Shown here: positions 50,190 to 59,275 of the stretch, in pieces | How positions within the stretch are numbered: the first letter of the stretch is position 1 | Layout: each line of letters begins with the position of its first letter | From: Sulfurimonas sp. HSL3-7 | GTDB taxonomy: Bacteria; Campylobacterota; Campylobacteria; Campylobacterales; Sulfurimonadaceae | Reading direction: 5' to 3' | NCBI RefSeq assembly: GCF_039645985.1 | Contig: NZ_CP147919.1 | Span: forward strand, 1,612,001-1,676,000 | Length of the DNA stretch: 64,000 nucleotides | Position numbers and translations under genes: made by a program | Notes under the pieces: model-generated | Database searches by the model: none | What the model was told of the DNA's origin: nothing | Seen by the model: the letters and a program-made list of their open reading frames with translations, nothing else

Positions 50190-52175
50190 TCAATCCCTAC
50201 TCAATTCAATTTCGATACGTTGATTGATGGTATATCCCGCAGGTGTCTCTCCGTGGGCAACAGGTCTCTCCGCGCCCCTCCCCTCTGTCGTTATACGCAT
50301 TTTGGCGATACCGTTTTTGGTCAGTACCGAGGCCACGGCATCGGCACGCTGCTTCGAAACTTTTCCGTTGACTTCAGCGTTGTCACTGCTGTTGCTGTAA
50401 CCGATTACCGTCACCTTGTACTCGGACCGCTTGCTTAAAAATGCACTCAGTTGTTCGATCTCAGCCAAGCTGTGAAACGGCAATATTGCGCTGTTTTTAC
50501 TAAAACCGACACGCATTTCCATACCGATACTGCACCCTTCGCTGTTTATTTTATGGCCGGCAGGCGTATTTGGACAGATATCTTCGCTGTCCTTGACTCC
50601 ATCGCCATCCGTATCGAGTGCACATCCGTTTGCGAGTACTTTGACTCCGGCAGGTGTAAACGGGCAGTGATCTTTTGAATCGATGACACCGTCACCGTCG
50701 CTGTCGATGTTAAGCTTTTGACAGCCGTCCGGCATGATGTCGGTCCCTTCCGGCGAGTTGTCGCACAGATCGAGATTATCGGTGATTTTGTCATGATCCG
50801 CATCATACTCTATCGGCAATGTATCGAGAATCTCGTGTGCATCCTGGTTACTGTAAAGATTAACGCGTGATGTGTACTCTTCACTGTCTCCTGTAAGGGC
50901 AAGAGGAAGCAGCCCCATCGCGTCCAGGATCCTGTACTTTGCAAACTTTAGGTCATATTCGGCATTGATCAGTTGCATACGCGCATTGATGACGTCGGTT
51001 TGCGACTGCAAAAGGTCAAGCAGCGAACGCTGTCCCAGGTCATACTCGTCTTTGTAAAGCGCCAATGTCTTTTCACTGTACATCTTGTAATCACGGAGAT
51101 CATGCAGCTGCGCCGTAATCATCTCATACGCATTCCATGAGAGGCTGAGTCCTTCGATGACCTGGCGTTTGATATCACGTTTGATCTCGACCTCCTGGTG
51201 GATTTTGCTGATCTGTTTACGTGTCTCAGCACGGTCCGCACCACCTCTAAACAGGTTATAGTTCAGAACCAGACGGGCTCGGAAACGGTCATCCGGCTGG
51301 TCAAACCCGTTGGGATACCTGCTGACATCGTTGTAGTTTTGACTCACTTCAAGATCGATAGTCGGGAAATACTCTTTCTTGCGCTGCTTCCAAAGTTCCT
51401 GCGCCCCCTTGACATTGTAACTGCTCACAAGAATGGATGGGTTGTGTTCGACCGCATACATCGCCGCACGCTGAATACTTTCGGGCATAGGCAGTTCTTC
51501 TTCAGGCAGCCCCATCTGGCTTGGATCCGGCATACGTCCGAGGACACGCTTGAAGATGTACTCGGTATCTCGCGCATTGTTTTTCTGGACGGTGAGGTTT
51601 GAACGTGCGAGAGAAAGGAACGACTGAATTTTTTTGACCTCTGAGTCTGTCGTCAGTCCGGCGTCGTAGAGATCTTTGATCTTATTGTAGATACCGATAT
51701 TGATCTGGACGTTTTCGTTGGCGATCTGCAGTAGTTCCCTGCCCCGCATGACATTCAGGTAGGCCTGTGTCATCTCAAACACCGTGTCATTGGCCACTTC
51801 AACATAGTTATACGCTGCCGCCAGAACCCGTGTCTCCTGGTAGTTGACTTTATGCATTGAGGAAAAACCGTCAAAAAGGTTCTGTGTCAGGACCAGAGAG
51901 CTCTCATAGTTGTTGTAGTTTTTATCATAATCGACATCCGAGTTCAGATTGCCCGGACTGTTAAACCCGGCCGATGCCCTCAAATCTACTCTCGGATAAT
52001 ACTCCGACTCGGAGACCGTCAAGTCCTGTTGTGTCGCCCGGTAGTTTTTCAACCGCTCCTGTACCACCGGGTTGGTGTTCAAGACCTCAATCACACTCTC
52101 TTTAAGTGTCAATGCATTGCTGTTCATACCTATTAACAGACTAAGAGAAACCAATAGAACTTTTTTCGATCGCAT
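50190..52175 (-). CDS. TolC-like outer membrane efflux protein fused to TSP3 repeats and OmpA domain
   Basis: 661 residues. After a signal peptide, residues about 25-430 are a TolC/AggA family trimeric outer-membrane channel (NPVVQERLKNYRATQQDLTVSESEYYPRVDLRAS near the start; LDLLQSQTDVINARMQLINAEYDLKFAKYRIL near the end). Residues about 455-545 hold TSP3 repeats (DSDGDGVIDSKDHCPFTPAG) and about 550-661 an OmpA peptidoglycan-binding domain (YKVTVIGYSNSSDNAEVN). Ordinary TolC/LapE proteins end after the channel, so the tail is extra. AGGAAAG precedes the ATG. It is the first gene of the secretion-adhesin operon. Confidence 0.88.
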   Translation of the reverse strand: MRSKKVLLVSLSLLIGMNSNALTLKESVIEVLNTNPVVQERLKNYRATQQDLTVSESEYYPRVDLRASAGFNSPGNLNSDVDYDKNYNNYESSLVLTQNLFDGFSSMHKVNYQETRVLAAAYNYVEVANDTVFEMTQAYLNVMRGRELLQIANENVQINIGIYNKIKDLYDAGLTTDSEVKKIQSFLSLARSNLTVQKNNARDTEYIFKRVLGRMPDPSQMGLPEEELPMPESIQRAAMYAVEHNPSILVSSYNVKGAQELWKQRKKEYFPTIDLEVSQNYNDVSRYPNGFDQPDDRFRARLVLNYNLFRGGADRAETRKQISKIHQEVEIKRDIKRQVIEGLSLSWNAYEMITAQLHDLRDYKMYSEKTLALYKDEYDLGQRSLLDLLQSQTDVINARMQLINAEYDLKFAKYRILDAMGLLPLALTGDSEEYTSRVNLYSNQDAHEILDTLPIEYDADHDKITDNLDLCDNSPEGTDIMPDGCQKLNIDSDGDGVIDSKDHCPFTPAGVKVLANGCALDTDGDGVKDSEDICPNTPAGHKINSEGCSIGMEMRVGFSKNSAILPFHSLAEIEQLSAFLSKRSEYKVTVIGYSNSSDNAEVNGKVSKQRADAVASVLTKNGIAKMRITTEGRGAERPVAHGETPAGYTINQRIEIELSRD

Positions 52176-52566
52176 ACAGACTTTCCTGACTTAAAAAATC
52201 ACCAATAATAATAGATTGAATTTTAGTTTTTATTCTACCTTTATGAGCTGAAAATATGAATGTTTTTTCATCAATTCAAAAACAGGTGGGCTGAATGGTA
52301 CATTATGTGATAACATTGTGATAAAAAGCAACAGCACCATTTTTTTTATTGGGCGTCTTCTGACAAGTTGTATTGCCAAAGCGGTCTGTTTGCGTTCATG
52401 ATAGAACCTGCTTGAGTTAAGTGCAGATTGTTTCTTCTTTTTTTGTCTAATGTCAACTCTTTACAAATCCAACGACTATCACTTGCATGACCTATCATTT
52501 TTTTTTAGCTCTATTATGATAAGTTACACCCATAAAAACTTCCACGCATATCAAGGTCCTTATATA
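52176..52566. other. Divergent intergenic region between the secretion operon and the CsgG-like gene
   Basis: About 390 AT-rich bases that must contain promoters for both directions. The minus strand shows ATTATT-rich sequence 20-30 bases before the TolC-fusion start; the plus strand has ATTATG/TATGATAAG-like hexamers around 52510. No clean -35/-10 pair or operator stands out. A 39-codon in-frame extension of the CsgG-like gene (from 52450) lies here but has no signal peptide and no ribosome binding site. Confidence 0.4.
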
Positions 52567-53559
52567 ATGAAAATATCCCCTCTTCTTCTGCCTGTTTCAA
52601 TAGCTTTTCTCCTCAGCGGCTGCGCCCAAAAAGTTACGGTCAAGGCCTTGGAGCCGGCAGAGGTCAGCGGTGCTGCAGATACCAAGCAGATCGCGGTCAC
52701 CCCTTTTCACCATGATTATGTCAACCTTGCCGACAAAATCGAAGTCTCGATCTCCAAGCAGCGTATCGACAACAAACCCTACTTTACCGTGATCAATCGG
52801 ACGGACCTTGCCAAAATCATTGATGAACAGAAGATCCAGAACAGCGGTCTTATGGATGAGTCGACTGCTGTCGAAGTCGGCAATCTTTTAGGTGCGCAGG
52901 CGATCATTTCGGGTTCAGTCAATCCTCCTTCTCTGCATGATGACCTCTACTATGTCACCCGTACCAAATGCAAAAAAGAGAACTGCTGGGAGGTCAAAGT
53001 CGCCTGTAAGAAACGCACTATCGCCCTCTCTGCACAGATCCGCATGATCAATATCGCAACCGGCGAGATCATCTATGCCGACAATCTCAGCCGCCAGCAG
53101 CAGTGGAACCACTGTGCAGATGACACCAGGACGCTTCCGTCCAAACAGTCAGGGGCACAGCAGTTGGCCAATGCAATTGCCGGGAGTTTTGCCTACAAAC
53201 TGACCCCGCACTACCGTCACATCTCCGTGACCCTGCTGGAAGAGCCCGACATGGAGTACAGCGATTACCAGGAAAAGCTTTTGGACAGTGCCCTGCTCTA
53301 CATCGAACAGAGCCGTTATGATAAGGCGGAACAACTGCTTCGCAAACTTATAGAGTCAACGGCTTCACAAAGCTATGTACCCTTTTATAACATCGGCGTC
53401 ATCTATGAGGCACGCGGTGATTTTCTGGAGGCACAACACTATTATGAAGCGGCAGATGCACTGACGGTCGAGCCGGTCAAAGAGATCAACAAAGCTATTA
53501 TCCGCATTCAAGGTCTGATTGAAAAAGAGACCCTTGCCCTGCAGCAGATAGCCAGATAG
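52567..53559 (+). CDS. CsgG-like lipoprotein with C-terminal TPR
   Basis: About 330 residues. Signal peptide and lipobox LLSGC make it a lipoprotein. ADTKQIAVTPFHHDYVNLADKIEVSI, FTVINRTDLAKIIDEQKIQNSG and GNLLGAQAIISGSV are the CsgG/LpoB-type core. That family includes the curli secretion pore and penicillin-binding-protein activators, among others. CKKENCWEVKVACKK is a Cys-rich insertion. The last ~90 residues contain a TPR-like pair (ALLYIEQSRYDKAEQLLRKL, NIGVIYEARGDFLEAQHYYE). ATG 52567 begins the signal peptide. It is followed after 2 bases by an LPP20 lipoprotein gene. Confidence 0.8.
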   Translation: MKISPLLLPVSIAFLLSGCAQKVTVKALEPAEVSGAADTKQIAVTPFHHDYVNLADKIEVSISKQRIDNKPYFTVINRTDLAKIIDEQKIQNSGLMDESTAVEVGNLLGAQAIISGSVNPPSLHDDLYYVTRTKCKKENCWEVKVACKKRTIALSAQIRMINIATGEIIYADNLSRQQQWNHCADDTRTLPSKQSGAQQLANAIAGSFAYKLTPHYRHISVTLLEEPDMEYSDYQEKLLDSALLYIEQSRYDKAEQLLRKLIESTASQSYVPFYNIGVIYEARGDFLEAQHYYEAADALTVEPVKEINKAIIRIQGLIEKETLALQQIAR

Positions 53560-53561
53560 AT

Positions 53562-54587
53562 ATGATGATGCGCTACAAAACCTCTTCCCACAAAATTCTG
53601 ACAAGCCTTTTTTTCACCCTGCTTTTCTTTAACGGTTGTTCTGCAGGGAAGAAGGTGGTTGTTCACGAACCAAAACCACTGCCGTCATGGTATACCAACC
53701 CGCCCAATAGCAGTGAGCGCTTTCTCTATGAAGTAGCTGAGGGGGTCGATAAGCAAGATGCCATCACCAAGGCTCTCAACCTGATGGCATCGACACTGAG
53801 TGTAACAATAGCGTCGGAGTACAAAAGCCATACGACTGCACGAAGCGGTTCGATCAACAGTTATCAGCAGGATGTCGAGAGCGCAATTCAGGCAGATGTA
53901 AAGCCGATACGCATCAGCAGCTATCAGCTCCTGGAATCGACCGAACAGGGCTTCAGACGCCACCTTGTTTTAATCAAGAGTGACAAGCAGCAGCTCTTTG
54001 AAAGCCTCAAAAAAGAGCTGGATGAGAACATTGCCCTTTTGGAGGGTCAAAAGAACAGTATAAAAAACGGAAATGTGATCGAACAGCTCCGTTTCTATAA
54101 ACAGGCTGACAACGACTTCGCGTCCGTTAGACATACCCTCAATGTCATGCATGTCCTCAACAACCGTTTTGATTCAGCACCCTACATACAGGCTGCAGAA
54201 CGTTACAAGGGCGGCTATAATGACCTCCGTTCAAAGGTGACCTTCGGCTTTAAAGCCAACCGTGACGCCTTGAACCTTGTTGAACCGATCAAAGCGGGGT
54301 TGAGCGCCGAAAAGCTTCTGGTTCAGGATAAATACGACAGGTACCATCTGACTGTCTTCATCGCCGCGAAGATCGACCGGGTGCAGAGCATGGGGTTTGA
54401 CCTGGCACGCACGGCCATCAGTGTGACGACGCAAGACCATCTTGGAACGACCATAGGCAGCAACAAGCTTAATATCACCGGCCAATCGACTCAGGGCTAT
54501 GCCGTAGCAGAAGAGAATGTGGCCATTAAACTGAAACGGTTGATAGACAAAGAGGGGATCGAAAACATCCTGGGACTTGCGTTTTGA
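53562..54587 (+). CDS. LPP20 family lipoprotein
   Basis: 341 residues. The signal peptide ends in the lipobox FNGC, so it is probably outer-membrane anchored. KPLPSWYTNPPNSSERFLYEVAEGVDKQDAITKALNLMASTLSVTI is typical of the LPP20 (Helicobacter) domain, which occurs with CsgG-like partners. A helical segment (residues about 150-230) and a beta-rich C-terminal part follow. Start is the first of three consecutive ATG/ATG/ATG codons. It lies 2 bases after the CsgG-like gene, forming a two-gene operon divergent from the adhesin secretion locus. Confidence 0.8.
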   Translation: MMMRYKTSSHKILTSLFFTLLFFNGCSAGKKVVVHEPKPLPSWYTNPPNSSERFLYEVAEGVDKQDAITKALNLMASTLSVTIASEYKSHTTARSGSINSYQQDVESAIQADVKPIRISSYQLLESTEQGFRRHLVLIKSDKQQLFESLKKELDENIALLEGQKNSIKNGNVIEQLRFYKQADNDFASVRHTLNVMHVLNNRFDSAPYIQAAERYKGGYNDLRSKVTFGFKANRDALNLVEPIKAGLSAEKLLVQDKYDRYHLTVFIAAKIDRVQSMGFDLARTAISVTTQDHLGTTIGSNKLNITGQSTQGYAVAEENVAIKLKRLIDKEGIENILGLAF

Positions 54588-54695
54588 TAAGCGTATTTTT
54601 GTCAATAAATTTAGTGCAAGGAAAGGTCTGAAACAATCCTTTCCGCAAGATTCAATCGACTTTGCAGATCTGTACAATTGGTTGCAAACAAGCCC

Positions 54696-55790
54696 TTACA
54701 GCCGCTCTTTTAATTTTTTAACGCGCCCATAGGCTTCCTCTATGCGCTCTTCACTGATCTTCCCTGTTCGGACCTGTGCTTTTACCACCTTCACGATCGC
54801 ATCAAGCCCAAGCGGTTCGGCAAGCTGGTTGGCAAACAGAAGGATGTCAACACCGGAATTGAGCGCCAGGGTGACTGTATCTTCCAGGGTGTAGTGTTTG
54901 TGGATCGCCGCCATCTGCAGGTCATCGGTGATGATGACACCTTCATAATGCATTTTGCTGCGAAGTAGTCCGGTGTTGACCTCATTAGAGAGGGTCGCCG
55001 GGTACTTTTCATCAAGGTTTCTGTTGAAAATGTGCGCGGTCATGATCATATCGACCTTCTGCGCTTCGATCATCTGCATAAAGGGTTCCAGCTCTTTATC
55101 ACTCCACGTATTCGTCACATCGGTAAAGCCTTTATGCGAATCGGCTTTTGACGAGCCGTGACCGGGGAAATGCTTGATCACCGTTAAAACACGGTTTTTG
55201 CGATGCTCTTCCACGAAGATAGAGGCGTACCTGCTCACGACCTTAGGGTCACTTGAAAAAGCACGTTTTTTACCGGCAATAATAGGGTTGTAGTCAAACA
55301 GCAGGTCCACGCTCGGCGCAAAATTGGTATTGATGCCGTTGTCTGAAAGCATTCTTGCCATCGCGCCATAATATCCCTGTGCTTTTTTAACATTGCCTTT
55401 AGCCACGTCTTCCGCCGCTGGAAAAGTCTCAAAACCGTCCTTTGCTTTCAGACGGGCGACTTTGCCCCCCTCTTCGTCCACACAGATCAGCAGTTTCTCT
55501 TCTGAGATGCTTTGAAGATCGGCATTGAGTGTTCTAAGCTGTTTTGCGTTAATGATATTTTTGCGTTGCATCTTGTTCAGCGGGTCCTGGTCGAACAAGA
55601 TCACCCCGCCGAGACCCTTTTCAATATCCCTGGCGATCGTACCCTTGGGTGTGATCGCCGTACCGTGAAAACCGAGAACGATCAGCGAGGCGATCTTTCG
55701 ATCAAGTGTGACGTTTTTTTCCTCGCCAGGCTGAGCAAAAAGTACAGAGACGGATAAAACAGAAAGCATAAAAAGTTGATGAAAATTCAT
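54696..55790 (-). CDS. nagZ: Exported glycoside hydrolase family 3 beta-N-acetylhexosaminidase (NagZ-like)
   Basis: 364 residues with a signal peptide (FMLSVLSVSVLFAQPGE). LLICVDEEGGKVARL, VDLLFDYNPII and the signature VIKHFPGHGSSKADSHKGFTDV (His/Asp catalytic dyad loop) identify GH3 N-acetylglucosaminidase, which trims GlcNAc from peptidoglycan fragments. IITDDLQMAAI carries the catalytic Asp. Classical NagZ is cytoplasmic; the signal peptide here implies periplasmic action, as in some non-enteric bacteria. It is followed upstream by the CpsB-like gene with a 12-base gap on the same strand. Confidence 0.88.
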   Translation of the reverse strand: MNFHQLFMLSVLSVSVLFAQPGEEKNVTLDRKIASLIVLGFHGTAITPKGTIARDIEKGLGGVILFDQDPLNKMQRKNIINAKQLRTLNADLQSISEEKLLICVDEEGGKVARLKAKDGFETFPAAEDVAKGNVKKAQGYYGAMARMLSDNGINTNFAPSVDLLFDYNPIIAGKKRAFSSDPKVVSRYASIFVEEHRKNRVLTVIKHFPGHGSSKADSHKGFTDVTNTWSDKELEPFMQMIEAQKVDMIMTAHIFNRNLDEKYPATLSNEVNTGLLRSKMHYEGVIITDDLQMAAIHKHYTLEDTVTLALNSGVDILLFANQLAEPLGLDAIVKVVKAQVRTGKISEERIEEAYGRVKKLKERL

Positions 55791-55802
55791 GGGGAGCCTT
55801 AC

Positions 55803-56540
55803 TTAAAGTGTATTGTTCAAGATGGTGTTGTGCTCAAAGATCCTGCTGTAAACCGTCTGCGTCTTCACATGTTCAAGAGCCTTAAGATGAGGGGTCTTAT
55901 GGGCATCAGAACCTAGGAAATCGATCATTCCCGCTTCTGAAAGCTTTTTGGCCATCTGCTGAATAGATTTGGAGTAGTGACTGCCGAAAGAAGGAATATT
56001 GACCTGCATCAGCACCCCTTTCTCTTTAAGTCGTTCGTATTTTCCGAACTCTTCATACATATAGATATAACGTTCCGGATGGGCCAGTACCGGCTTGTAA
56101 CCGGCGACTTTGATCTCAAAGAGCATCTCTTCGAGCATAAGAAGCGGCTGTACGTAGGACATCTCGAAAAGCATGTAGTTATCGCCGAAGGTTAGGATAT
56201 CGCGTTTGTCGACCAATGCCATTACCGTCTCATCAAGATAGTACTCTGAAGCTGCCTCTATCTCGATAGCAATATTGCGCACACGAAGTTCCGCTTGGAG
56301 CGCTTGCAGTCCCTCTTTTATGGCAGTGCTTGTATTGGGGTAGCGGTGGCTCATGATGTGCGGTGTCGTGATCAGTTTTGTATAACCCTGCGCCGCAAAC
56401 ATTTCGATCATCTCTATGGACTCATCCATACTCTTTGAACCGTCATCTATGCCGGGGATCAGGTGTGAATGCAGATCCGTTTTAATGAGAGGGGGCTCTT
56501 GTGGTGCTGAAGAAAAGATATTTTTAAATATGTTGATCAT
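55803..56540 (-). CDS. CpsB/CapC-type PHP tyrosine phosphatase
   Basis: 245 residues. TDLHSHLIPGIDDGSKSMDESIEMIE contains the HxH metal motif and the GIDDG signature of CpsB/YwqE manganese-dependent tyrosine phosphatases, with further ligands in TTPHIMSHRYP, FEMSY, AHPERY and DAHKTP. These enzymes dephosphorylate the tyrosine kinases that control polysaccharide export. No kinase or polysaccharide cluster is in the window. It overlaps the zinc-finger gene upstream by 4 bases (ATGA). Confidence 0.87.
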   Translation of the reverse strand: MINIFKNIFSSAPQEPPLIKTDLHSHLIPGIDDGSKSMDESIEMIEMFAAQGYTKLITTPHIMSHRYPNTSTAIKEGLQALQAELRVRNIAIEIEAASEYYLDETVMALVDKRDILTFGDNYMLFEMSYVQPLLMLEEMLFEIKVAGYKPVLAHPERYIYMYEEFGKYERLKEKGVLMQVNIPSFGSHYSKSIQQMAKKLSEAGMIDFLGSDAHKTPHLKALEHVKTQTVYSRIFEHNTILNNTL

Positions 56541-56881
56541 AAATTATTCTCCTTCGCACAGTTGACACAATAGCTTGATTCTGGAATCAACAACACTCTT
56601 TGAAAAGCGATGGGCTCTTCGCACTCTATGCATATCCCATATTTCTCATCTTCCAAATGCTCTTTGGCATAAAGCAGACGGCTATAACGTTTTTTTGCTT
56701 CCATGTAAGCCCTGTTCAGAACTTCCTGATCGTGCATCATCTCGCAACGCAGCAGATCACCCAGGGAGCAGTCAGGAGCTATCGGCCTGAGCTGAAGTTC
56801 CAGCGCCTTGAGCTCTTTATCGAGCGATTCAAGATCGCTTGTGATCCTCTCACGCAGTAGATGACGCTCCGAACGTGTCAA
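56537..56881 (-). CDS. DksA/TraR family zinc-finger protein
   Basis: 114 residues. An N-terminal coiled coil (residues about 5-75) precedes a C4 zinc finger, GICIECEEPIAFQRVLLIPESSYCVNC, the DksA/TraR signature. Such proteins insert into the RNA polymerase secondary channel and modulate transcription. The DksA tip acidic residues are not clearly recognisable, so ppGpp response is uncertain. Start is TTG at 56881, with GGAAGG 7 bases upstream inside the end of the RibBA gene; the ATGA overlap downstream couples it to the PHP phosphatase. Confidence 0.83.
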   Translation of the reverse strand: MTRSERHLLRERITSDLESLDKELKALELQLRPIAPDCSLGDLLRCEMMHDQEVLNRAYMEAKKRYSRLLYAKEHLEDEKYGICIECEEPIAFQRVLLIPESSYCVNCAKENNL

Positions 56882-56884
56882 GCA

Positions 56885-57919
56885 CTAGCCTTCCGAAGGG
56901 TTGATCGTCTCTAAAACTTCCAGGCCGAAACCGCTCAACCCAACAAATTCAGGAAGTGCAGAACAGCTTAGAAGACGCATATGTTCAATGCCGTACAGTT
57001 TTAAGATCTGCGCGCCCACACCGAACTCTTTCATGTTGCTGTGATGCTGGTCCGGGTTGTTGATAAAGACAAGAACCCCGCCGTTTTGTTTGAGGTAATC
57101 GATGGAGTCGATCAGCTGTTTATAACGCTTTTTATCAAGAAGAAGCTCCATATCGGAGACGACATTATGGACTTTGACATTGGCCGTCTCGCCGATATGA
57201 TGAAAAGAGATCGCCGTATGTTCCAGCTTTTCATGATCGACAAACGTCCGCTTTTTGGCGTGCATCCCGAAAAACTCGATCTCCTCTTCGCTCGTTGCCT
57301 TGACCAGGATCTCATTGGCGAGACGATACTCGACGATATCAGAGATATAAACCGTTTTAAGGCCGTGCTTCTGGGCAAACAGGTCCAGATCATCGCGGCG
57401 CGCCATTGTCCCGTCATCTTTGATGATCTCACAGATCACACCCGAAGCATTCAATCCGGCTAAACGGCAAAGATCGACTGAGCCTTCCGTATGCCCCGTT
57501 CGAACAAGCGTGCCCCCGTCTTTTGCGATAAGAGGAAAGATATGGCCGGGACGGGCCAGTTCCTGCGGCTTGCTCAAAGGATTGGCCAGGATCTGAATGG
57601 TCATATCTCTCTCAGCGGCAGAGATACCCGTCAACGCGGATGCCGCATCGACAGAAACCGTAAACGCCGTCTCATACTGAGAGCTGTTCGAACTGACCAT
57701 CGGGTTGAGTTCAAGACGCTCAGCAATCTCATTACTGACAGCCACACAGATAAGCCCCCGTGCTTCCTTCGCCATAAAATTAACATGTTCCGGTGTTGAA
57801 AAGACAGAAGCATAAACAAGATCACCCTCGTTCTCTCTGTCTTCGTCATCGACCATAATAACCATCTTTCCTTTTTTAATCTCATCTATAGCATCTAGTA
57901 CGCGTTGTATCGGTGTCAT
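56885..57919 (-). CDS. ribB: 3,4-dihydroxy-2-butanone-4-phosphate synthase with degenerate GTP cyclohydrolase II domain
   Basis: 344 residues. The N-terminal ~200 residues are DHBP synthase of riboflavin synthesis, acting on ribulose 5-phosphate: MVDDEDRENEGDLVYA (acidic metal-binding loop), FTVSVDAA, RPGHIFPLIAKDGG and RTGHTEGSVDLCRLAG are all present. The C-terminal ~140 residues align in position with GTP cyclohydrolase II but lack the zinc-binding CX2GC-type motif and GDCDCG-type residues, so that activity is probably lost, as known for some Campylobacterota RibBA proteins. It heads the operon with the DksA-like, CpsB-like and NagZ genes. Confidence 0.88.
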   Translation of the reverse strand: MTPIQRVLDAIDEIKKGKMVIMVDDEDRENEGDLVYASVFSTPEHVNFMAKEARGLICVAVSNEIAERLELNPMVSSNSSQYETAFTVSVDAASALTGISAAERDMTIQILANPLSKPQELARPGHIFPLIAKDGGTLVRTGHTEGSVDLCRLAGLNASGVICEIIKDDGTMARRDDLDLFAQKHGLKTVYISDIVEYRLANEILVKATSEEEIEFFGMHAKKRTFVDHEKLEHTAISFHHIGETANVKVHNVVSDMELLLDKKRYKQLIDSIDYLKQNGGVLVFINNPDQHHSNMKEFGVGAQILKLYGIEHMRLLSCSALPEFVGLSGFGLEVLETINPSEG

Positions 57920-58035
57920 TCAAATCACTTTTTCTAAGAATATTTTTAATATATTTGTGGATTATAGTCAATTTCATCATAAAGTCATCTCAAGTCGGAG
58001 AGTTAGTTGAAATTCCTCTTTTTTTCGATGGCGTC

Positions 58036-58064
58036 TTGACAAACACCTCGTTTTTGTCTATAAT
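58036..58064 (+). promoter_or_regulatory. Consensus sigma70 promoter of the tRNA cluster
   Basis: TTGACA (58036-58041) and TATAAT (58059-58064) match consensus perfectly with a 17-base spacer, 38 bases before the first tRNA. Confidence 0.9.
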
Positions 58065-58101
58065 TTCGGCCTTTGAAAGCAACTGGTTTTCAAAATCGTG
58101 T

Positions 58102-58178
<77 letters not shown>

Positions 58179-58191
58179 ATCTACTACATAT

Positions 58192-58266
58192 TGGGGTATC
58201 GCCAAGCGGTAAGGCCTCGGTTTTTGGTACCGATATTCGGGGGTTCGAATCCCTCTACCCCATCCA
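58192..58266 (+). tRNA. tRNA-Gln (anticodon TTG)
   Basis: 75 nt. Acceptor TGGGGTA pairs with TACCCCA, anticodon loop TTTTGGT gives TTG, T loop GGTTCGAATCC, and CCA is encoded. It lies 13 bases after the fMet gene in the same transcript. Confidence 0.95.
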
Positions 58267-58450
58267 CTTTTATCTATCTTTCTCAAGATTTTTAAATTTT
58301 ATTGATTTTCGTCTTAAGCAAGGCAGTTGAAACTGAGGAATACATCAGCTATCCGAAAGAACAGCTAACGCAGACAAGTGTTAAAACAAAGTCACAGTGA
58401 AGCACTAAATGCCGAATCGTGATAAGGCAAAAAGCAAAAAAATCAAATGG

Positions 58451-58502
<52 letters not shown>

Positions 58503-58527
<25 letters not shown>

Positions 58528-59024
58528 ATCCTTCAATACAATTCTCATACAAATACTTTATAAACTCAAAAACTCCACCTGCGACTAAAGTCACCAGCCA
58601 TGATGATGCTTCGCATATCATCATGTCGCGTCGCCTAAAAAAGCCAAGCAGTTGACTTTTTATTAACGGCTTTTGCGGTTCAAATCCTGTTTCCGCAACC
58701 AATCCTTCAATACAATTCTCATACAAATACTTTATAAACTCAAAAACTCCACCTGCGACTAAAGTCACCAGCCATGATGATGCTTCGCATATCATCATGT
58801 CGCGTCGCCTAAAAAAGCCAAGCAGTTGACTTTTTATTAACGGCTTTTGCGGTTCAAATCCTGTTTCCGCAACCAATCCTTCAATACAATTCTCATACAA
58901 ATACTTTATAAACTCAAAAACTCCACCTGCGACTAAAGTCACCAGCCATGATGATGCTTCGCATATCATCATGTCGCGTCGCCTAAAAAAGCAAAGCAGC
59001 TGACTTTTTATTAACAGCTTTGAA
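58503..59024 (+). repeat. Three tandem 174-bp repeats each starting with the 3' end of tRNA-fMet
   Basis: Units begin at 58503, 58677 and 58851, exactly 174 bases apart. Each starts with the last 25 bases of tRNA-fMet (T-loop half, acceptor and CCA) and continues with the same 149 bases; unit 3 shows a few changes near its end, and a fourth tRNA end at 59025 is degraded. Only the first unit is attached to a full tRNA. The gap 58528-59165 holds nothing else that I can identify. A minus-strand frame across it is an artefact of the repeats. Confidence 0.88.
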
Positions 59025-59165
59025 AATTCACATCCTTTTTCGCACCCATTTCCACACAGATATCTTCCGTAGGGATCTTTTTCAGAAAATGGTGCGTCGT
59101 ACCAAAGCTCTTCTCATTTTTTTGTTGACAAAAACGCTACAATATCACTTTTTAAAGGATAGACA

Positions 59166-59273
59166 ATGCTACCTAATTTAGATGTCACTTCAACCACGAT
59201 GAATATCGTTTTAATGGTTGTAATTCTGGGCGCAGCTTTTTTTATATTAAAAGGGAAAAAAGAGAAGAAGTAA
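59166..59273 (+). CDS. 35-residue single-helix membrane protein
   Basis: A short frame, ATG to TAA, encoding an N-terminal soluble part (LPNLDVTSTTMN), one hydrophobic helix (IVLMVVILGAAFFIL) and a basic tail KGKKEKK, which predicts a cytoplasmic C-terminus. AAAGGA lies 6 bases before the ATG. No homologue is recognised. It fills the gap between the tRNA repeats and the convergent gene at 59276, ending 2 bases from that gene's stop. Confidence 0.6.
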   Translation: MLPNLDVTSTTMNIVLMVVILGAAFFILKGKKEKK

Positions 59274-59275
59274 CG

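Noticed and set aside
44864-52175. Drug-efflux (HlyD-ABC-TolC) system
   Set aside because: LapB-type C39-like domain, HlyD of secretion type and direct linkage to a type I secreted adhesin indicate protein secretion instead.
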